Part shown: one piece after another, positions 49,568 through 57,683 of the stretch | Numbering within the stretch: position 1 is the first letter of the stretch | How the letters are laid out: every line of letters starts with the position of its first letter | Origin: Nonomuraea purpurea | GTDB taxonomy: Bacteria > Actinomycetota > Actinomycetes > Streptosporangiales > Streptosporangiaceae | Direction: 5' to 3' | Length of the DNA: 64,000 bases | NCBI RefSeq assembly: GCF_042650645.1 | Contig: NZ_JBHSBI010000028.1 | Coordinates: 1 to 64,000 of the forward strand | Program-made: the position numbers and the translations under genes | Notes under the pieces: model-generated | Told to the model about the DNA's origin: nothing | The model's input: only the letters and a program-made list of their open reading frames with translations | Database searches by the model: none

Positions 49568-51139
49568 GTGAAGCGGGTAATTCGGATCGTCGCCGGTTTG
49601 GCGGTGCTCGTCGCGGGGGTCGTGAGCGCGGACGGGGTGGCGTCGGCCAGCCAGGAGGCGCAGGCGGGCTCGGTGTGGTGGCAGCCGTGTCCCGGGCAGC
49701 CGGGCAGGTCGGGGTCGTCGTCGCTCGAGTGCGCCACCGTACGGGTGCCGCTCGACTACCGCGCGCCCGAGGGCCAGTCGATCAAGCTGGCCATCAATCG
49801 GATCAAGGCCAAGGTCCCCAGGGGCGCCGACCACCTCGGCACGCTCCTGGTGAACCCTGGCGGGCCGGGGGCGTCCGGGCGGGACCTGACCGAGTTCGTG
49901 TCGGCGGGGCTGCCTGAGGGGCTCGGGGAGCGCTTCGACGTCATCGGCTTCGACCCGCGCGGCGTCGGCGGCAGCGAGCCGGCCGTGCGCTGCGTGGACC
50001 CGGAGGTCTACTACAAGGCCCCGAGGCCGGACGCGGTGCCGCGCGGGCAGGCCGAGGAGAGGGCGCTGCTCGACAGGGCCGCCCACTACGCGGGCCAGTG
50101 CGGCACCTTCTGGTCCTGGCTGCTGCCGCACCTGACCACCGAGAACGCCGCCAGGGACATGGACAGCATCCGCGCCGCCCTGGGTGAGGAGAAGATCAGC
50201 TACCTCGGCTACTCGTACGGCACGTACCTGGGCGCCGTCTACGCCACGCTCTTCCCGCAACGGATCAAGCGCTTGGTCCTGGACAGCATCGTCGACCCGA
50301 CCGCCGTCTGGTACGAGGCGAACCTCAAGCAGGACCGCGCCTTCGAGCGCCGCCACCGCCAGTTCCTGGCCTGGACGGCGGCCAACAACTCCGTCTACAA
50401 GCTCGGCTCGACACAGAAGCAGACGTCGTTCGCCTACTACGCGATGCGTGAGCGCCTGCGCACCCAGCCGATCGGCGGCGTCGTGGGCCCGAGCGAGCTC
50501 GACGACACCTACACCCTCGCCGGTTACAGCGACAGGGTCTGGCCGGCGTTCGCCCGAGCCTGGTCCAGCTACGTGCGGGAGGGCGACGCGCAGGGCCTGC
50601 TGGACATCTACAACAAGCACGGCAAGAACGACGCCAAGGACGAGAACGGCTACGCCGTCTACCTGAGCGTCCAGTGCCGTGACGCCCGCTGGCCGCGTAG
50701 CTGGGACAAGTGGCGGGCCGACATGACCAGGATGCACCAGAAGGCGCCGTTCCTGACGTGGCCGAACACCTGGTTCAACGCCCCCTGCGCCTTCTGGCCG
50801 GTGCCGGGCGGCCAGCCGGTGAACGTGCAGGGCTCGAAGCGGCTGCCGCCGATTCTCCTGCTGCAGTCGCGCTCCGACGCCGCGACGCCGTACAAGGGGG
50901 CGCTGGAGATGCGCAGGCACCTGCCCGGCACGCGCATGGTGATCGACCCCGGCGGCAACCACGGCGTGTCGCTGGGGGGCAACCAGTGCGTGGACGGGCG
51001 CCTGGCCGCGTACCTGAGGGACGGGACCCTGCCGAAGCAGGACGTGACCTGCACCGCGCTGCCCGCCCCACGCGCGAGCGACCACATGATGGCCGAGCAG
51101 GACCCGCTGCCTCTCCTGGGGATCTTGGGGCTGCTGTAG
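49568..51139 (+). CDS. Secreted tripeptidyl aminopeptidase (alpha/beta hydrolase)
   Basis: A 523-residue exported hydrolase of the actinobacterial TAP family. The signal peptide is about 1-30. The alpha/beta fold starts with LLVNPGGPGASG (oxyanion region); the nucleophile serine is in YLGYSYGTYLG (about 215), the aspartate in LLQSRSDAATP (about 440) and the histidine in GGNHGVSLG (about 465). The C-terminal TAP-like domain is present. It removes tripeptides from protein N-termini outside the cell. The GTG start has GGGAGGG about 7 bases upstream. Confidence 0.9.
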   Translation: MKRVIRIVAGLAVLVAGVVSADGVASASQEAQAGSVWWQPCPGQPGRSGSSSLECATVRVPLDYRAPEGQSIKLAINRIKAKVPRGADHLGTLLVNPGGPGASGRDLTEFVSAGLPEGLGERFDVIGFDPRGVGGSEPAVRCVDPEVYYKAPRPDAVPRGQAEERALLDRAAHYAGQCGTFWSWLLPHLTTENAARDMDSIRAALGEEKISYLGYSYGTYLGAVYATLFPQRIKRLVLDSIVDPTAVWYEANLKQDRAFERRHRQFLAWTAANNSVYKLGSTQKQTSFAYYAMRERLRTQPIGGVVGPSELDDTYTLAGYSDRVWPAFARAWSSYVREGDAQGLLDIYNKHGKNDAKDENGYAVYLSVQCRDARWPRSWDKWRADMTRMHQKAPFLTWPNTWFNAPCAFWPVPGGQPVNVQGSKRLPPILLLQSRSDAATPYKGALEMRRHLPGTRMVIDPGGNHGVSLGGNQCVDGRLAAYLRDGTLPKQDVTCTALPAPRASDHMMAEQDPLPLLGILGLL

Positions 51140-51217
51140 GGAGGACCACGTCAAGAATGGGTTACCGTGGGCTGCGCCAGATGAGCTAATCGGGGCCCCT
51201 TCGCGTAGTCTGACCAT

Positions 51218-52063
51218 GTGATGCTGCGTACATCGGCGTCGCGCGTGCTCGACGACAGCGACCGGGACGAGGTTCTCGCCCTGCTGGACACCGATCCGGT
51301 CGCCAACGTCTTCGTCTCCTCCCGGGTGCGGGCCGTCGGACTCAACCCGGCGAGGCTCGGCGGGCAGATGTGGGGTTTCGGGCCGCGCGGTGGCCTCGTG
51401 TCACTCTGTTACGCCGGGGCCAACATGGTGCCGGTCAACGCCGGCCCGGAGGCCGTGCACGCCTTCGCCGACCGCGCACGCAAACAGGGGCGCCGCTGCT
51501 CGTCCATCGTCGGCCCCGTCGACGCCGTCTCCCTGCTGTGGGAGCGGCTGGAGCCGTACTGGGGCAGGCCCCGCGCGATCCGCTGGGCCCAGCCGGTCAT
51601 GGCCATCTCGCGCCGGCCGCCGGTGCCCGCCGATCCGCTCGTCCGCCGGGTGCGGCCGGACGAGTTCGACATCCTGTTGCCGGCGTCCGTGGCCATGTTC
51701 ACCGAGGAAGTCGGCGTCTCGCCCAACCTCGGCGACGGCGGCGCCCTCTACCGCACCAGGGTCGCCGAACTGATCAGAATCGGCCGCTCCTACGCCCGCA
51801 TCGAGAACGGCAAGGTCGTGTTCAAGGCGGAGGTGGGGGCCGTCACGCCGCACGCCTGCCAGATCCAGGGCGTCTGGGTCGCCCCCGAGCTGCGCGGCAG
51901 GGGGCACGCCGTGGCCGGCATGGCCGCCGTGGTCGAGGCCGCCATGGACTGCTTCGCCCCCGTGGTCTCCCTCTACGTCAACGACTACAACCGCTCGGCG
52001 CGGGCCGTCTACCGCAAGGTGGGCTTCCACGAGGTCGACACGTTCATGTCGGTGCTGTTCTAA
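51218..52063 (+). CDS. DUF4081-GNAT acetyltransferase
   Basis: A 281-residue protein with an N-terminal DUF4081-type domain (about 1-120: DPVANVFVSSRVRAVGL, MVPVNAGPEAVHAFAD) and a C-terminal GNAT domain (about 130-281), with acetyl-CoA loop IQGVWVAPELRGRGHAVAGM and NDYNRSARAVYRKVGF. In actinobacteria this gene commonly lies by the ispG cluster. TAGTCT at 51206-51211 ends 6 bases before the GTG, implying a leaderless transcript; ATG 51221 is the alternative. Its stop overlaps the convergent DUF3037 gene. Confidence 0.88.
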   Translation: MMLRTSASRVLDDSDRDEVLALLDTDPVANVFVSSRVRAVGLNPARLGGQMWGFGPRGGLVSLCYAGANMVPVNAGPEAVHAFADRARKQGRRCSSIVGPVDAVSLLWERLEPYWGRPRAIRWAQPVMAISRRPPVPADPLVRRVRPDEFDILLPASVAMFTEEVGVSPNLGDGGALYRTRVAELIRIGRSYARIENGKVVFKAEVGAVTPHACQIQGVWVAPELRGRGHAVAGMAAVVEAAMDCFAPVVSLYVNDYNRSARAVYRKVGFHEVDTFMSVLF

Positions 52064-52437
52064 ACGCGGACCAGCTTGTCGAAGAGCCTGGCCAGCTCGG
52101 TTTCCGGGTCGGCGGTGAGCCCCGCGTGCACCGGGCCGGTCTGCACGATCGTGCTGCGTGGCGCCGTCAGCCAGCGGAACCTGCCGCCGAGCGGCTCATC
52201 GGCCAGCGGTCCTGGCGTCTGCCCGCAGGCCATCTCGTACGCGCCGAGCGCACGGCGTACCCCGTCGATGTCGGCCTCCGGGTCGAGGGCCCGCAGCCGC
52301 ACCGCGTCCAGCTCGACCCGCGCGCACAGGAAGTCGCGCGGCTGGCAGTAGAGCAGCACGCCCGCGTTGATCAGTTCGCCCCGCTCCACCCTGGGGACGA
52401 CGCGGATCACCGCGTACTCGTAGACGTCTTTGGTCAT
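52060..52437 (-). CDS. DUF3037 protein paired with a HipA-like kinase
   Basis: A 125-residue cytosolic protein of the DUF3037 family (YEYAVIRVVPRVERGELINA, LLYCQPRDFLCARVELD). Its ATG overlaps the kinase stop by ATGA, so it is translationally coupled to it. The pairing of a HipA-like kinase with DUF3037 recurs in bacteria and suggests that DUF3037 modulates the kinase, but the mechanism is unknown. A longer upstream frame is only the kinase gene read in another phase. Confidence 0.85.
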   Translation of the reverse strand: MTKDVYEYAVIRVVPRVERGELINAGVLLYCQPRDFLCARVELDAVRLRALDPEADIDGVRRALGAYEMACGQTPGPLADEPLGGRFRWLTAPRSTIVQTGPVHAGLTADPETELARLFDKLVRV

Positions 52438-53246
52438 CGGTCGCCTCCCCGCCAGAATTCGCCGACAGAACCGGGGCCCTCCATCTTCGGGGCCCGGGGT
52501 TTGCTGCCGGTGAGCCATTCGCGGGGCCCGTGCGCCCGCTGGAGCAGATGATCGACATAAGCCGCGCGGACGTCCCGCGCCGACTCGAACCCCGGCTCGC
52601 CGTCGAGCCACTCGTCGGGCACCAGCGCCGTCACGCGCTCCAGCAGCTCCCTGGTGATCCTTTCCGCCAGCTCCGCGCCGGCGGCGGGGACGTCGCCCGC
52701 GTAGGGGGCCAGCACGTGGTCACCCATGTCGAACGGGCGCTGCGGATTCGCCGTCTTCCAGTTGTGGTGGAACCACAGGGCCGCGCCGTGGTCGATCAGC
52801 CAGGTGTCGCGGTGCCAGACCAGCAGGTTGGGGTTGCGCCAGCTCCTGTCGATGTTGTGGATGAGGCCGTCGAACCACACGACCCGCGCCGCGAACCCCG
52901 GATCGGCCGCCCAGCCCAGCGGGTCGAACCCCAGGGCGCCCGGCAGGAAGTCGACCGCCAGGTTGAGCCCGGTGCTGGCCTTGAGCAGGTCTTGAACCTC
53001 CTCGTCTGGCTCTCTGATGCCTATTTGCGGGTCGAGGTCGATGAGCTTGAGCTCCGGGGTTCGCAGGCCCAGCCTGCGGCCCAGCTCGGCGGCGATGATC
53101 TCGGCGACGAGCACCCGCCTGCCCTGACCGGCTTCGCGGAACTTCACCACGTATGTGCCCAGGTCGTCGGCCTCGACGACGCCGGGCAGCGAGCCGCCCT
53201 CCCGCAGCGGGGTCACATAACGGGTGGCTGCGATCTTTTCCAGCAC
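52434..53246 (-). CDS. HipA-like Ser/Thr kinase
   Basis: A 270-residue HipA-family kinase without a HipB-type antitoxin next to it. The ATP-site lysine is in TYVVKFREAG, the catalytic loop is HNIDRSWRNPNLL and the metal-binding aspartate is in WLIDHGAAL. The C-terminal helical part ends with a Pro-rich tail. The protein is shorter than HipA (about 440 residues) and lacks the usual N-terminal subdomain. In actinobacteria this kinase is typically paired with DUF3037, here overlapping by ATGA. The target is unknown. Confidence 0.85.
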   Translation of the reverse strand: MLEKIAATRYVTPLREGGSLPGVVEADDLGTYVVKFREAGQGRRVLVAEIIAAELGRRLGLRTPELKLIDLDPQIGIREPDEEVQDLLKASTGLNLAVDFLPGALGFDPLGWAADPGFAARVVWFDGLIHNIDRSWRNPNLLVWHRDTWLIDHGAALWFHHNWKTANPQRPFDMGDHVLAPYAGDVPAAGAELAERITRELLERVTALVPDEWLDGEPGFESARDVRAAYVDHLLQRAHGPREWLTGSKPRAPKMEGPGSVGEFWRGGDR

Positions 53247-53312
53247 CAGACGAGGTTATCGCCCCCGGGGGACCGGCCAGGCGCGGAACAGATGGGTTGA
53301 AGATCGGCGTCC

Positions 53313-53644
53313 TCACGGCTGGATGACGACCCGGCCGCGCACCTTCTTCTCCGCGACGGCGATGGTCTCGCCCGCGGCGATGTGGGCGGTCTCGATCGCA
53401 CCGAGCCAGCCGACCACGAAGTTCACGCCGACCGCCGCCGCCTCGGCGAAGTCAAGGACTTCGGGTTTGCGGGCCAGGGCGCCGACAGGCAGGGCCATGC
53501 GTTCCGCGTGCGAGCCGTCGCGGGTGGATCCGATGTCGCCCTGACGGCGACCACCGCGATGCCTTCGGCGGCGACCGGGTCAGTCACCTCACTGACGGAC
53601 AGCACCTCGGGGCCGCCGAACCGCTCGAAGCGTAGCGCGCGCAT
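53313..53644 (-). pseudogene. Degraded NADPH:quinone reductase
   Basis: The 5' part (frame from 53644) encodes MRALRFERFGGPEVLSVSEV then VAVRAT, the start of a zinc-free quinone oxidoreductase. The next recognisable part, GSHAERMALPVGALARKPEV followed by FAEAAAVGVNF, is in a different frame, and the cofactor-binding middle is missing before GRVVIQP. At least one frameshift and two large internal deletions are needed. The remaining 330 bases compare with about 960 in a full gene. Confidence 0.82.
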
Positions 53645-53768
53645 GCTCGCCGCCCTTTCCGCTCGTTGAACGTGATGTGCTGGTCAGGGGGCGTGTCGAT
53701 GTCCACATCGAACGCCTTCGGGGCGCCTTGCCAGGAGGCGGGAGACGTTCAGCTCATGCGTGGCATCC

Positions 53769-54647
53769 TCAGCTCTTCCCGCGGGCCAGCACGAACGTCC
53801 ACTCCACGGTCTGGAACGGCTCGTCCAGGTGGGTGCCGTCCGGAGCGGTCTCGCCCGGATCGTGTTGGACGAAGTCCACCACGAGGGACCGTTTGGCTCC
53901 GAAGACCGCGTCGCGCTCCAGATAGGGGTCGTCACTGCGGAACAGCATGGTGATCAGCGGTTCGAAGCCCTCGGCATGGAACCGGAAATGCAGGTGCTCG
54001 GGGCGCATCGCAGAGCGGTTCGCGACACGCAGGATCTCCCCACACGGCCCGTCGGTGGGGACCGGGTAGTAGCGCGGGGCCACCGAGCGGTACCAGAACC
54101 GCCCCTTGTCGTCGGTGGCCATGAGTGCCCGCATGGCCAGGCGGTGGTGCAGCTTCTCCGGCATCTGCACGTCATAGAAGCCGTTCCCGTCGCTGTGCCA
54201 GGTGTCCACCTGGGCCCCGGCCACGGGATGGCCGTCGACGTCGAGCACCGTGCCGCTGAAGAACAGCGGAGTCCCTTCGACTTCACCGGAGATGTCCGAT
54301 CCGTTCTCTGCCGTCGGCCGGCCTTCGACGTAGAAGGGGCCCAGCAGCGTCGAATCCGTCGTCGACGACCCGTCCTCGTGGTTGATCAGGTCCACCAGAA
54401 CGCTCAGCCCCAGGATGTCGGACAGCAGAACGAACTCCTGCCGATCCGGAGTGGTGACATCGCCCACGCGCTTGAGGAAATCCAGCGCTTCGAACCACTC
54501 GTCGCCCGTCAGCCGGACCTCCCGCGCGAAGTCGTGCACGTGCTGCACCAGGCAGACGAACAGCTCCTTGACGCGCTCATTCTCCACGCCGTCGAAGGTC
54601 TTCCGCACTGCCTCGGTGATCGAGGTCTCGGTCAGATCGATGGACAT
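53769..54647 (-). CDS. Intradiol ring-cleavage dioxygenase (catechol/hydroxyquinol type)
   Basis: A 292-residue non-heme Fe(III) dioxygenase. The N-terminal dimer domain runs to about 95; LLGPFYVEGRP precedes the catalytic domain. Iron ligands appear as Tyr in FWYRSVAPRYYPVP (two tyrosines) and His in MRPEHLHFRF (two histidines). The pattern is that of catechol, chlorocatechol or hydroxyquinol 1,2-dioxygenases, which cleave aromatic rings between the hydroxyl groups. ATG 54647 has AGGAGA 6 bases upstream. No muconate-processing genes are adjacent. Confidence 0.9.
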   Translation of the reverse strand: MSIDLTETSITEAVRKTFDGVENERVKELFVCLVQHVHDFAREVRLTGDEWFEALDFLKRVGDVTTPDRQEFVLLSDILGLSVLVDLINHEDGSSTTDSTLLGPFYVEGRPTAENGSDISGEVEGTPLFFSGTVLDVDGHPVAGAQVDTWHSDGNGFYDVQMPEKLHHRLAMRALMATDDKGRFWYRSVAPRYYPVPTDGPCGEILRVANRSAMRPEHLHFRFHAEGFEPLITMLFRSDDPYLERDAVFGAKRSLVVDFVQHDPGETAPDGTHLDEPFQTVEWTFVLARGKS

Positions 54648-55045
54648 CGCATCTCTCCTGCTGTTACGGCGCTTGGACGACGCTGTGCCTCTTCCGCACC
54701 CCACGGGTCTGGTCAGGCCAGGAACTCGGCAAGTGGAAAGGATCGGTGGGAGCGCTCCCCACCGCAGGCGACGATGCCGAGGGCGCAGCACACGGCGATT
54801 CCAGCTCTGGCGACGGTGACGTACGCGCCCCGTCGGCCGGCCTGGCCGATGGCGTTTGTTCCGACTTGCCCAGCGTCGTTCTCTCGCTGACGCTGCCCGT
54901 CGCCACGCGGGGCATACCGGCCCGCCTCGCTCTTCGCCGTAGCTTGGCCGGGAATCTACCGCCGATTCCGCGGCGCAACCGACCGCGACCAGGCCAAGCC
55001 CCGGCTGCACCTGCAGGACACCGGCCGAACCGCAGTACGGAATTG
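54648..55045. promoter_or_regulatory. Intergenic region with a LacI-type operator
   Basis: TGGGAGCGCTCCC at 54747-54759 followed by CA matches the CebR/LacI-type consensus TGGGAGCGCTCCCA with one base inserted. It lies about 100 bases upstream of the dioxygenase start. No LacI regulator is nearby. I see no gene in the rest. Confidence 0.5.
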
Positions 55046-55117
55046 AAGCATCAGACCAGTCAGAATCATGACCTTCTCGTATGTCAGATCCTCCATCGCC
55101 GGTTGCACACCCTTCTG
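55046..55117 (-). pseudogene. Second aldehyde dehydrogenase 3'-end fragment
   Basis: The minus strand reads QPAMEDLTYEKVMILTGLML and continues into QF without a stop, matching the ALDH tail SAMEDFTYEKVMVLTGLTL at 24700-24766. It is more diverged than the fragment at 29291-29392. It lies back to back with the intact ATPase-nuclease gene, the same arrangement as at 29 kb. Confidence 0.75.
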
Positions 55118-55156
55118 CGAGAGGACTGAGGCCGACCACGCGGGAGATGGCAGAAT

Positions 55157-56761
55157 GTGATCGTGCGACCACCCCGAGCGAAGTCCTTCAACACCGCCGG
55201 TCCCTGCGACCCGCAGCGCCACTACATGCTGCCCCCCACGCCACGGATCCCGCAGGCGCGGGCACTCATCGAGATGGATCGCTACTTCGTGCTGCACGCG
55301 CCCCGGCAGACCGGGAAGACGACCGCGCTGGACACCCTGGCGTCCGAGCTCACCGCCGAGGGGGAGATCGCTGCCCTGATGTTCTCCTGTGAGGAGGCCA
55401 AGGCAGCCGGTGACGACGTCGCCTGGGCGGAGTCGATTCTGCTGGATTCCATCCGCGAGGTAGCCGCGCGGTCGGGATGGCCGGACGAACTGCTCCCGCC
55501 GGATCCCTGGCCGCAGTCCTCCCCGGGCAGCCGGTTCCGTATGGCGCTGCGTGAGTGGTGCCGCCGCTGCCCGCGCCGGGTGGTGCTGTTCTTCGACGAG
55601 ATCGACGGACTGCAGGGCGACAGCATGATCAGCATCCTCAGTCAGCTCCGCACCGGTCACAACGCACGACCAGGGGGCCATCCGTTCCCCGCGTCCGTGG
55701 TGCTGTGCGGGTTGCGCGACGTGCGCGATTACAAGGTCGCCTCGGGCGGCGCCCCCGACGGGTCGAACCCGATCAGCCCGTTCAACATCATCACCGAGTC
55801 GCTGCGTCTGGGTGACTTCACCGCCGATCAGATCGCCGAGCTGTACGGCCAGCACACGCAGGCGACCGGCCAGGAGTTCGCCAAGGACGCGGTGGACCGG
55901 GTCTTCGAGCTGACGCAGGGACAACCGTGGCTGGTCAACGCCCTCGCGCACGAGATCGTCTTCAAGATGGGCGTGACCGGCGCCATCACCGCCGGGCAGG
56001 TGGAGGACGCCAAGGAGCGGCTGATCCGGGCGCGCGCCATGCATCTGGACGCGCTGGCGGCCCGACTGCACGAACCCCGGGTCAAGCGGGTGATGGAGCC
56101 CGTGGTGGCCGGGTCGCTCCCCGACATCGACCCCGCCTTCTCCGACGACCTGTCCTACGTCCGCGACCTGGGCCTGATCAAGCAGAAACCCCCACTGGAG
56201 GTGGCGAACCCGATCTATCGGGAGGTCATCCTGCGAGTCCTGGGAGACCCGTCAGAGCAGTACGTGCAGGCCGATCCGCGCAGCTTCGTGCTGCCGGACG
56301 GCCGATTCGACATGGAGCGACTGCTGGAGGAATTCGTCGTGTTCTGGCGTGAGCACGGCGAGGTACTCATCCAGCAGGAGGGCTACCACGAAGCCGCCTG
56401 CCAGATCATCCTCATGGCCTTCCTCCACCGCCTGGTCAACGGCGGCGGCTACCTCGACCGGGAGTACGCCGCAGGCACCAAACGCCTGGACGTACTGGTC
56501 CGCTGGCCCCACACCGGCCCGGAAGGCGAACGGCTGATGCAGCGGGAAGCGATGGAACTGAAGGTCTGGCGAACCAACAGAAACGACCCCCTGCCCGACG
56601 GCCTCGTGCAACTCGACCGCTATCTGGACCGGCTCACCCTCCCCACCGGCGTACTGGTGATCTTCGACCGCCGCCCAGAGGCCCCACCCTGGAAGGAACG
56701 AGGCGGCTTTGACCAGGCGACCACGCCGTCCGGACGCCAGGTCACCGTTCTGCGGGTGTGA
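55157..56761 (+). CDS. AAA ATPase fused to a PD-(D/E)XK-like nuclease domain
   Basis: A 534-residue protein. The P-loop is YFVLHAPRQTGKTTALDTLA (about 43-62), Walker B is RVVLFFDEIDGLQGD (about 140-154), and VVLCGLRDVRDYK follows. The middle is helical (ELTQGQPWLVNALAHEI). The C-terminal part has YAAGTKRLDVLVRW, then AMELKVWR, a D-x(n)-E-x-K pattern of PD-(D/E)XK nucleases. I know similar ATPase-nuclease proteins as accessory, often multi-copy genes. A fragment of its 3' end lies inverted at 29081-29185. GTG at 55157 or 55163 is the start. The function is unproven: defence, mobility or DNA repair. Confidence 0.85.
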   Translation: MIVRPPRAKSFNTAGPCDPQRHYMLPPTPRIPQARALIEMDRYFVLHAPRQTGKTTALDTLASELTAEGEIAALMFSCEEAKAAGDDVAWAESILLDSIREVAARSGWPDELLPPDPWPQSSPGSRFRMALREWCRRCPRRVVLFFDEIDGLQGDSMISILSQLRTGHNARPGGHPFPASVVLCGLRDVRDYKVASGGAPDGSNPISPFNIITESLRLGDFTADQIAELYGQHTQATGQEFAKDAVDRVFELTQGQPWLVNALAHEIVFKMGVTGAITAGQVEDAKERLIRARAMHLDALAARLHEPRVKRVMEPVVAGSLPDIDPAFSDDLSYVRDLGLIKQKPPLEVANPIYREVILRVLGDPSEQYVQADPRSFVLPDGRFDMERLLEEFVVFWREHGEVLIQQEGYHEAACQIILMAFLHRLVNGGGYLDREYAAGTKRLDVLVRWPHTGPEGERLMQREAMELKVWRTNRNDPLPDGLVQLDRYLDRLTLPTGVLVIFDRRPEAPPWKERGGFDQATTPSGRQVTVLRV

Positions 56762-56813
56762 CGGGTGCCGAGTTTCCCCGCGCCTCTGCGCGGCCGTGTC
56801 TTCCCTGGTCGCC

Positions 56814-57683
56814 TCAGAGTTTGGCGATGACCTCCTCGGCGAAGCGTTCCATGGTGGCGATCTTGAGTTCCAGCGTGCCCTCCCCGTATCGCGCCTTCTC
56901 CTCGGGGGTGGCCAGCCACCAGGGGGCGGCCAGCGTCCCGGTGACGCCCTTGGCGGCGAAGCGGCGGTAGGTGTCGGCGTCGGGGAGGACCGCCAGCGGC
57001 GCGATGATCTCGAACGCCCCCGTCCTGCCGTTGTCGTCGAGGTGGCGCCGCAACGAGTCGAGTACGGGGTCGAGTTGCTCCTCGGTGTAGATGCGGTTGC
57101 CGATCCAGCCGTCGCCGAGCCGGGCCGCCCGCCGCAGGGCCGCCTCGCTGTCGCCGCCGACGTACACCGGGATGCTCCCGGCGGGGGTCGGCGAGATCGA
57201 AAGCGCGGGCAGGCCGTCGAGGGTGACCGTTTCGCCGGACCACAGGGCGCGCAGCGTCGGCAGCATGGCGTCCAGGCGCCGTCCGCGGGTGTGGAAGTCC
57301 TGGCCGGTCCCGACGTACTCCTCCTTGCACCATCCCACGCCCACGCCGAACGTCACGCGGTCGCCGGACAGGACCGCCGCCGTGGACACCTGCTTGGCCA
57401 CGGTGAACAGGTCGCGCGCGGGAGCGATGTAGACGTTGGGGGAGAACCGCAGCGAGGTGGTCACGGCCGCCATGGCGCCGATCGTCACCCACACGTCGGG
57501 CCAGTGCGTACGCGCGTCCCAACGCGGCCGTCCCGAGCGGGAGTACGGGTAGGGCGAGGCGAAGTCGGCGTAGAAGAGATGGTCGGACAGCGTCAGCGTG
57601 TCGAATCCGCACCGTTCGGCCGCCCGCGCCAGTTCCACGAACTGCCCGGTGTCGACGAACGAGGCCCCCAGCCAGATCTTCAT
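56814..57683 (-). CDS. Luciferase-like (F420-type) oxidoreductase
   Basis: A 289-residue bacterial-luciferase-like TIM-barrel protein of the F420-dependent kind. It shows RAAERCGFDTLTLSDHL, SLRFSPNVYIAPARDLFTVA, LSGDRVTFGVGVGWCKEE and IPVYVGGDSEAALRRAARLG with GWIGNR. ATG 57683 overlaps the stop of the upstream luciferase-like gene (57680) by four bases, so both are expressed together. The substrate is unknown; a role in oxidising or reducing a small secondary metabolite or aromatic compound is plausible. Confidence 0.9.
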   Translation of the reverse strand: MKIWLGASFVDTGQFVELARAAERCGFDTLTLSDHLFYADFASPYPYSRSGRPRWDARTHWPDVWVTIGAMAAVTTSLRFSPNVYIAPARDLFTVAKQVSTAAVLSGDRVTFGVGVGWCKEEYVGTGQDFHTRGRRLDAMLPTLRALWSGETVTLDGLPALSISPTPAGSIPVYVGGDSEAALRRAARLGDGWIGNRIYTEEQLDPVLDSLRRHLDDNGRTGAFEIIAPLAVLPDADTYRRFAAKGVTGTLAAPWWLATPEEKARYGEGTLELKIATMERFAEEVIAKL

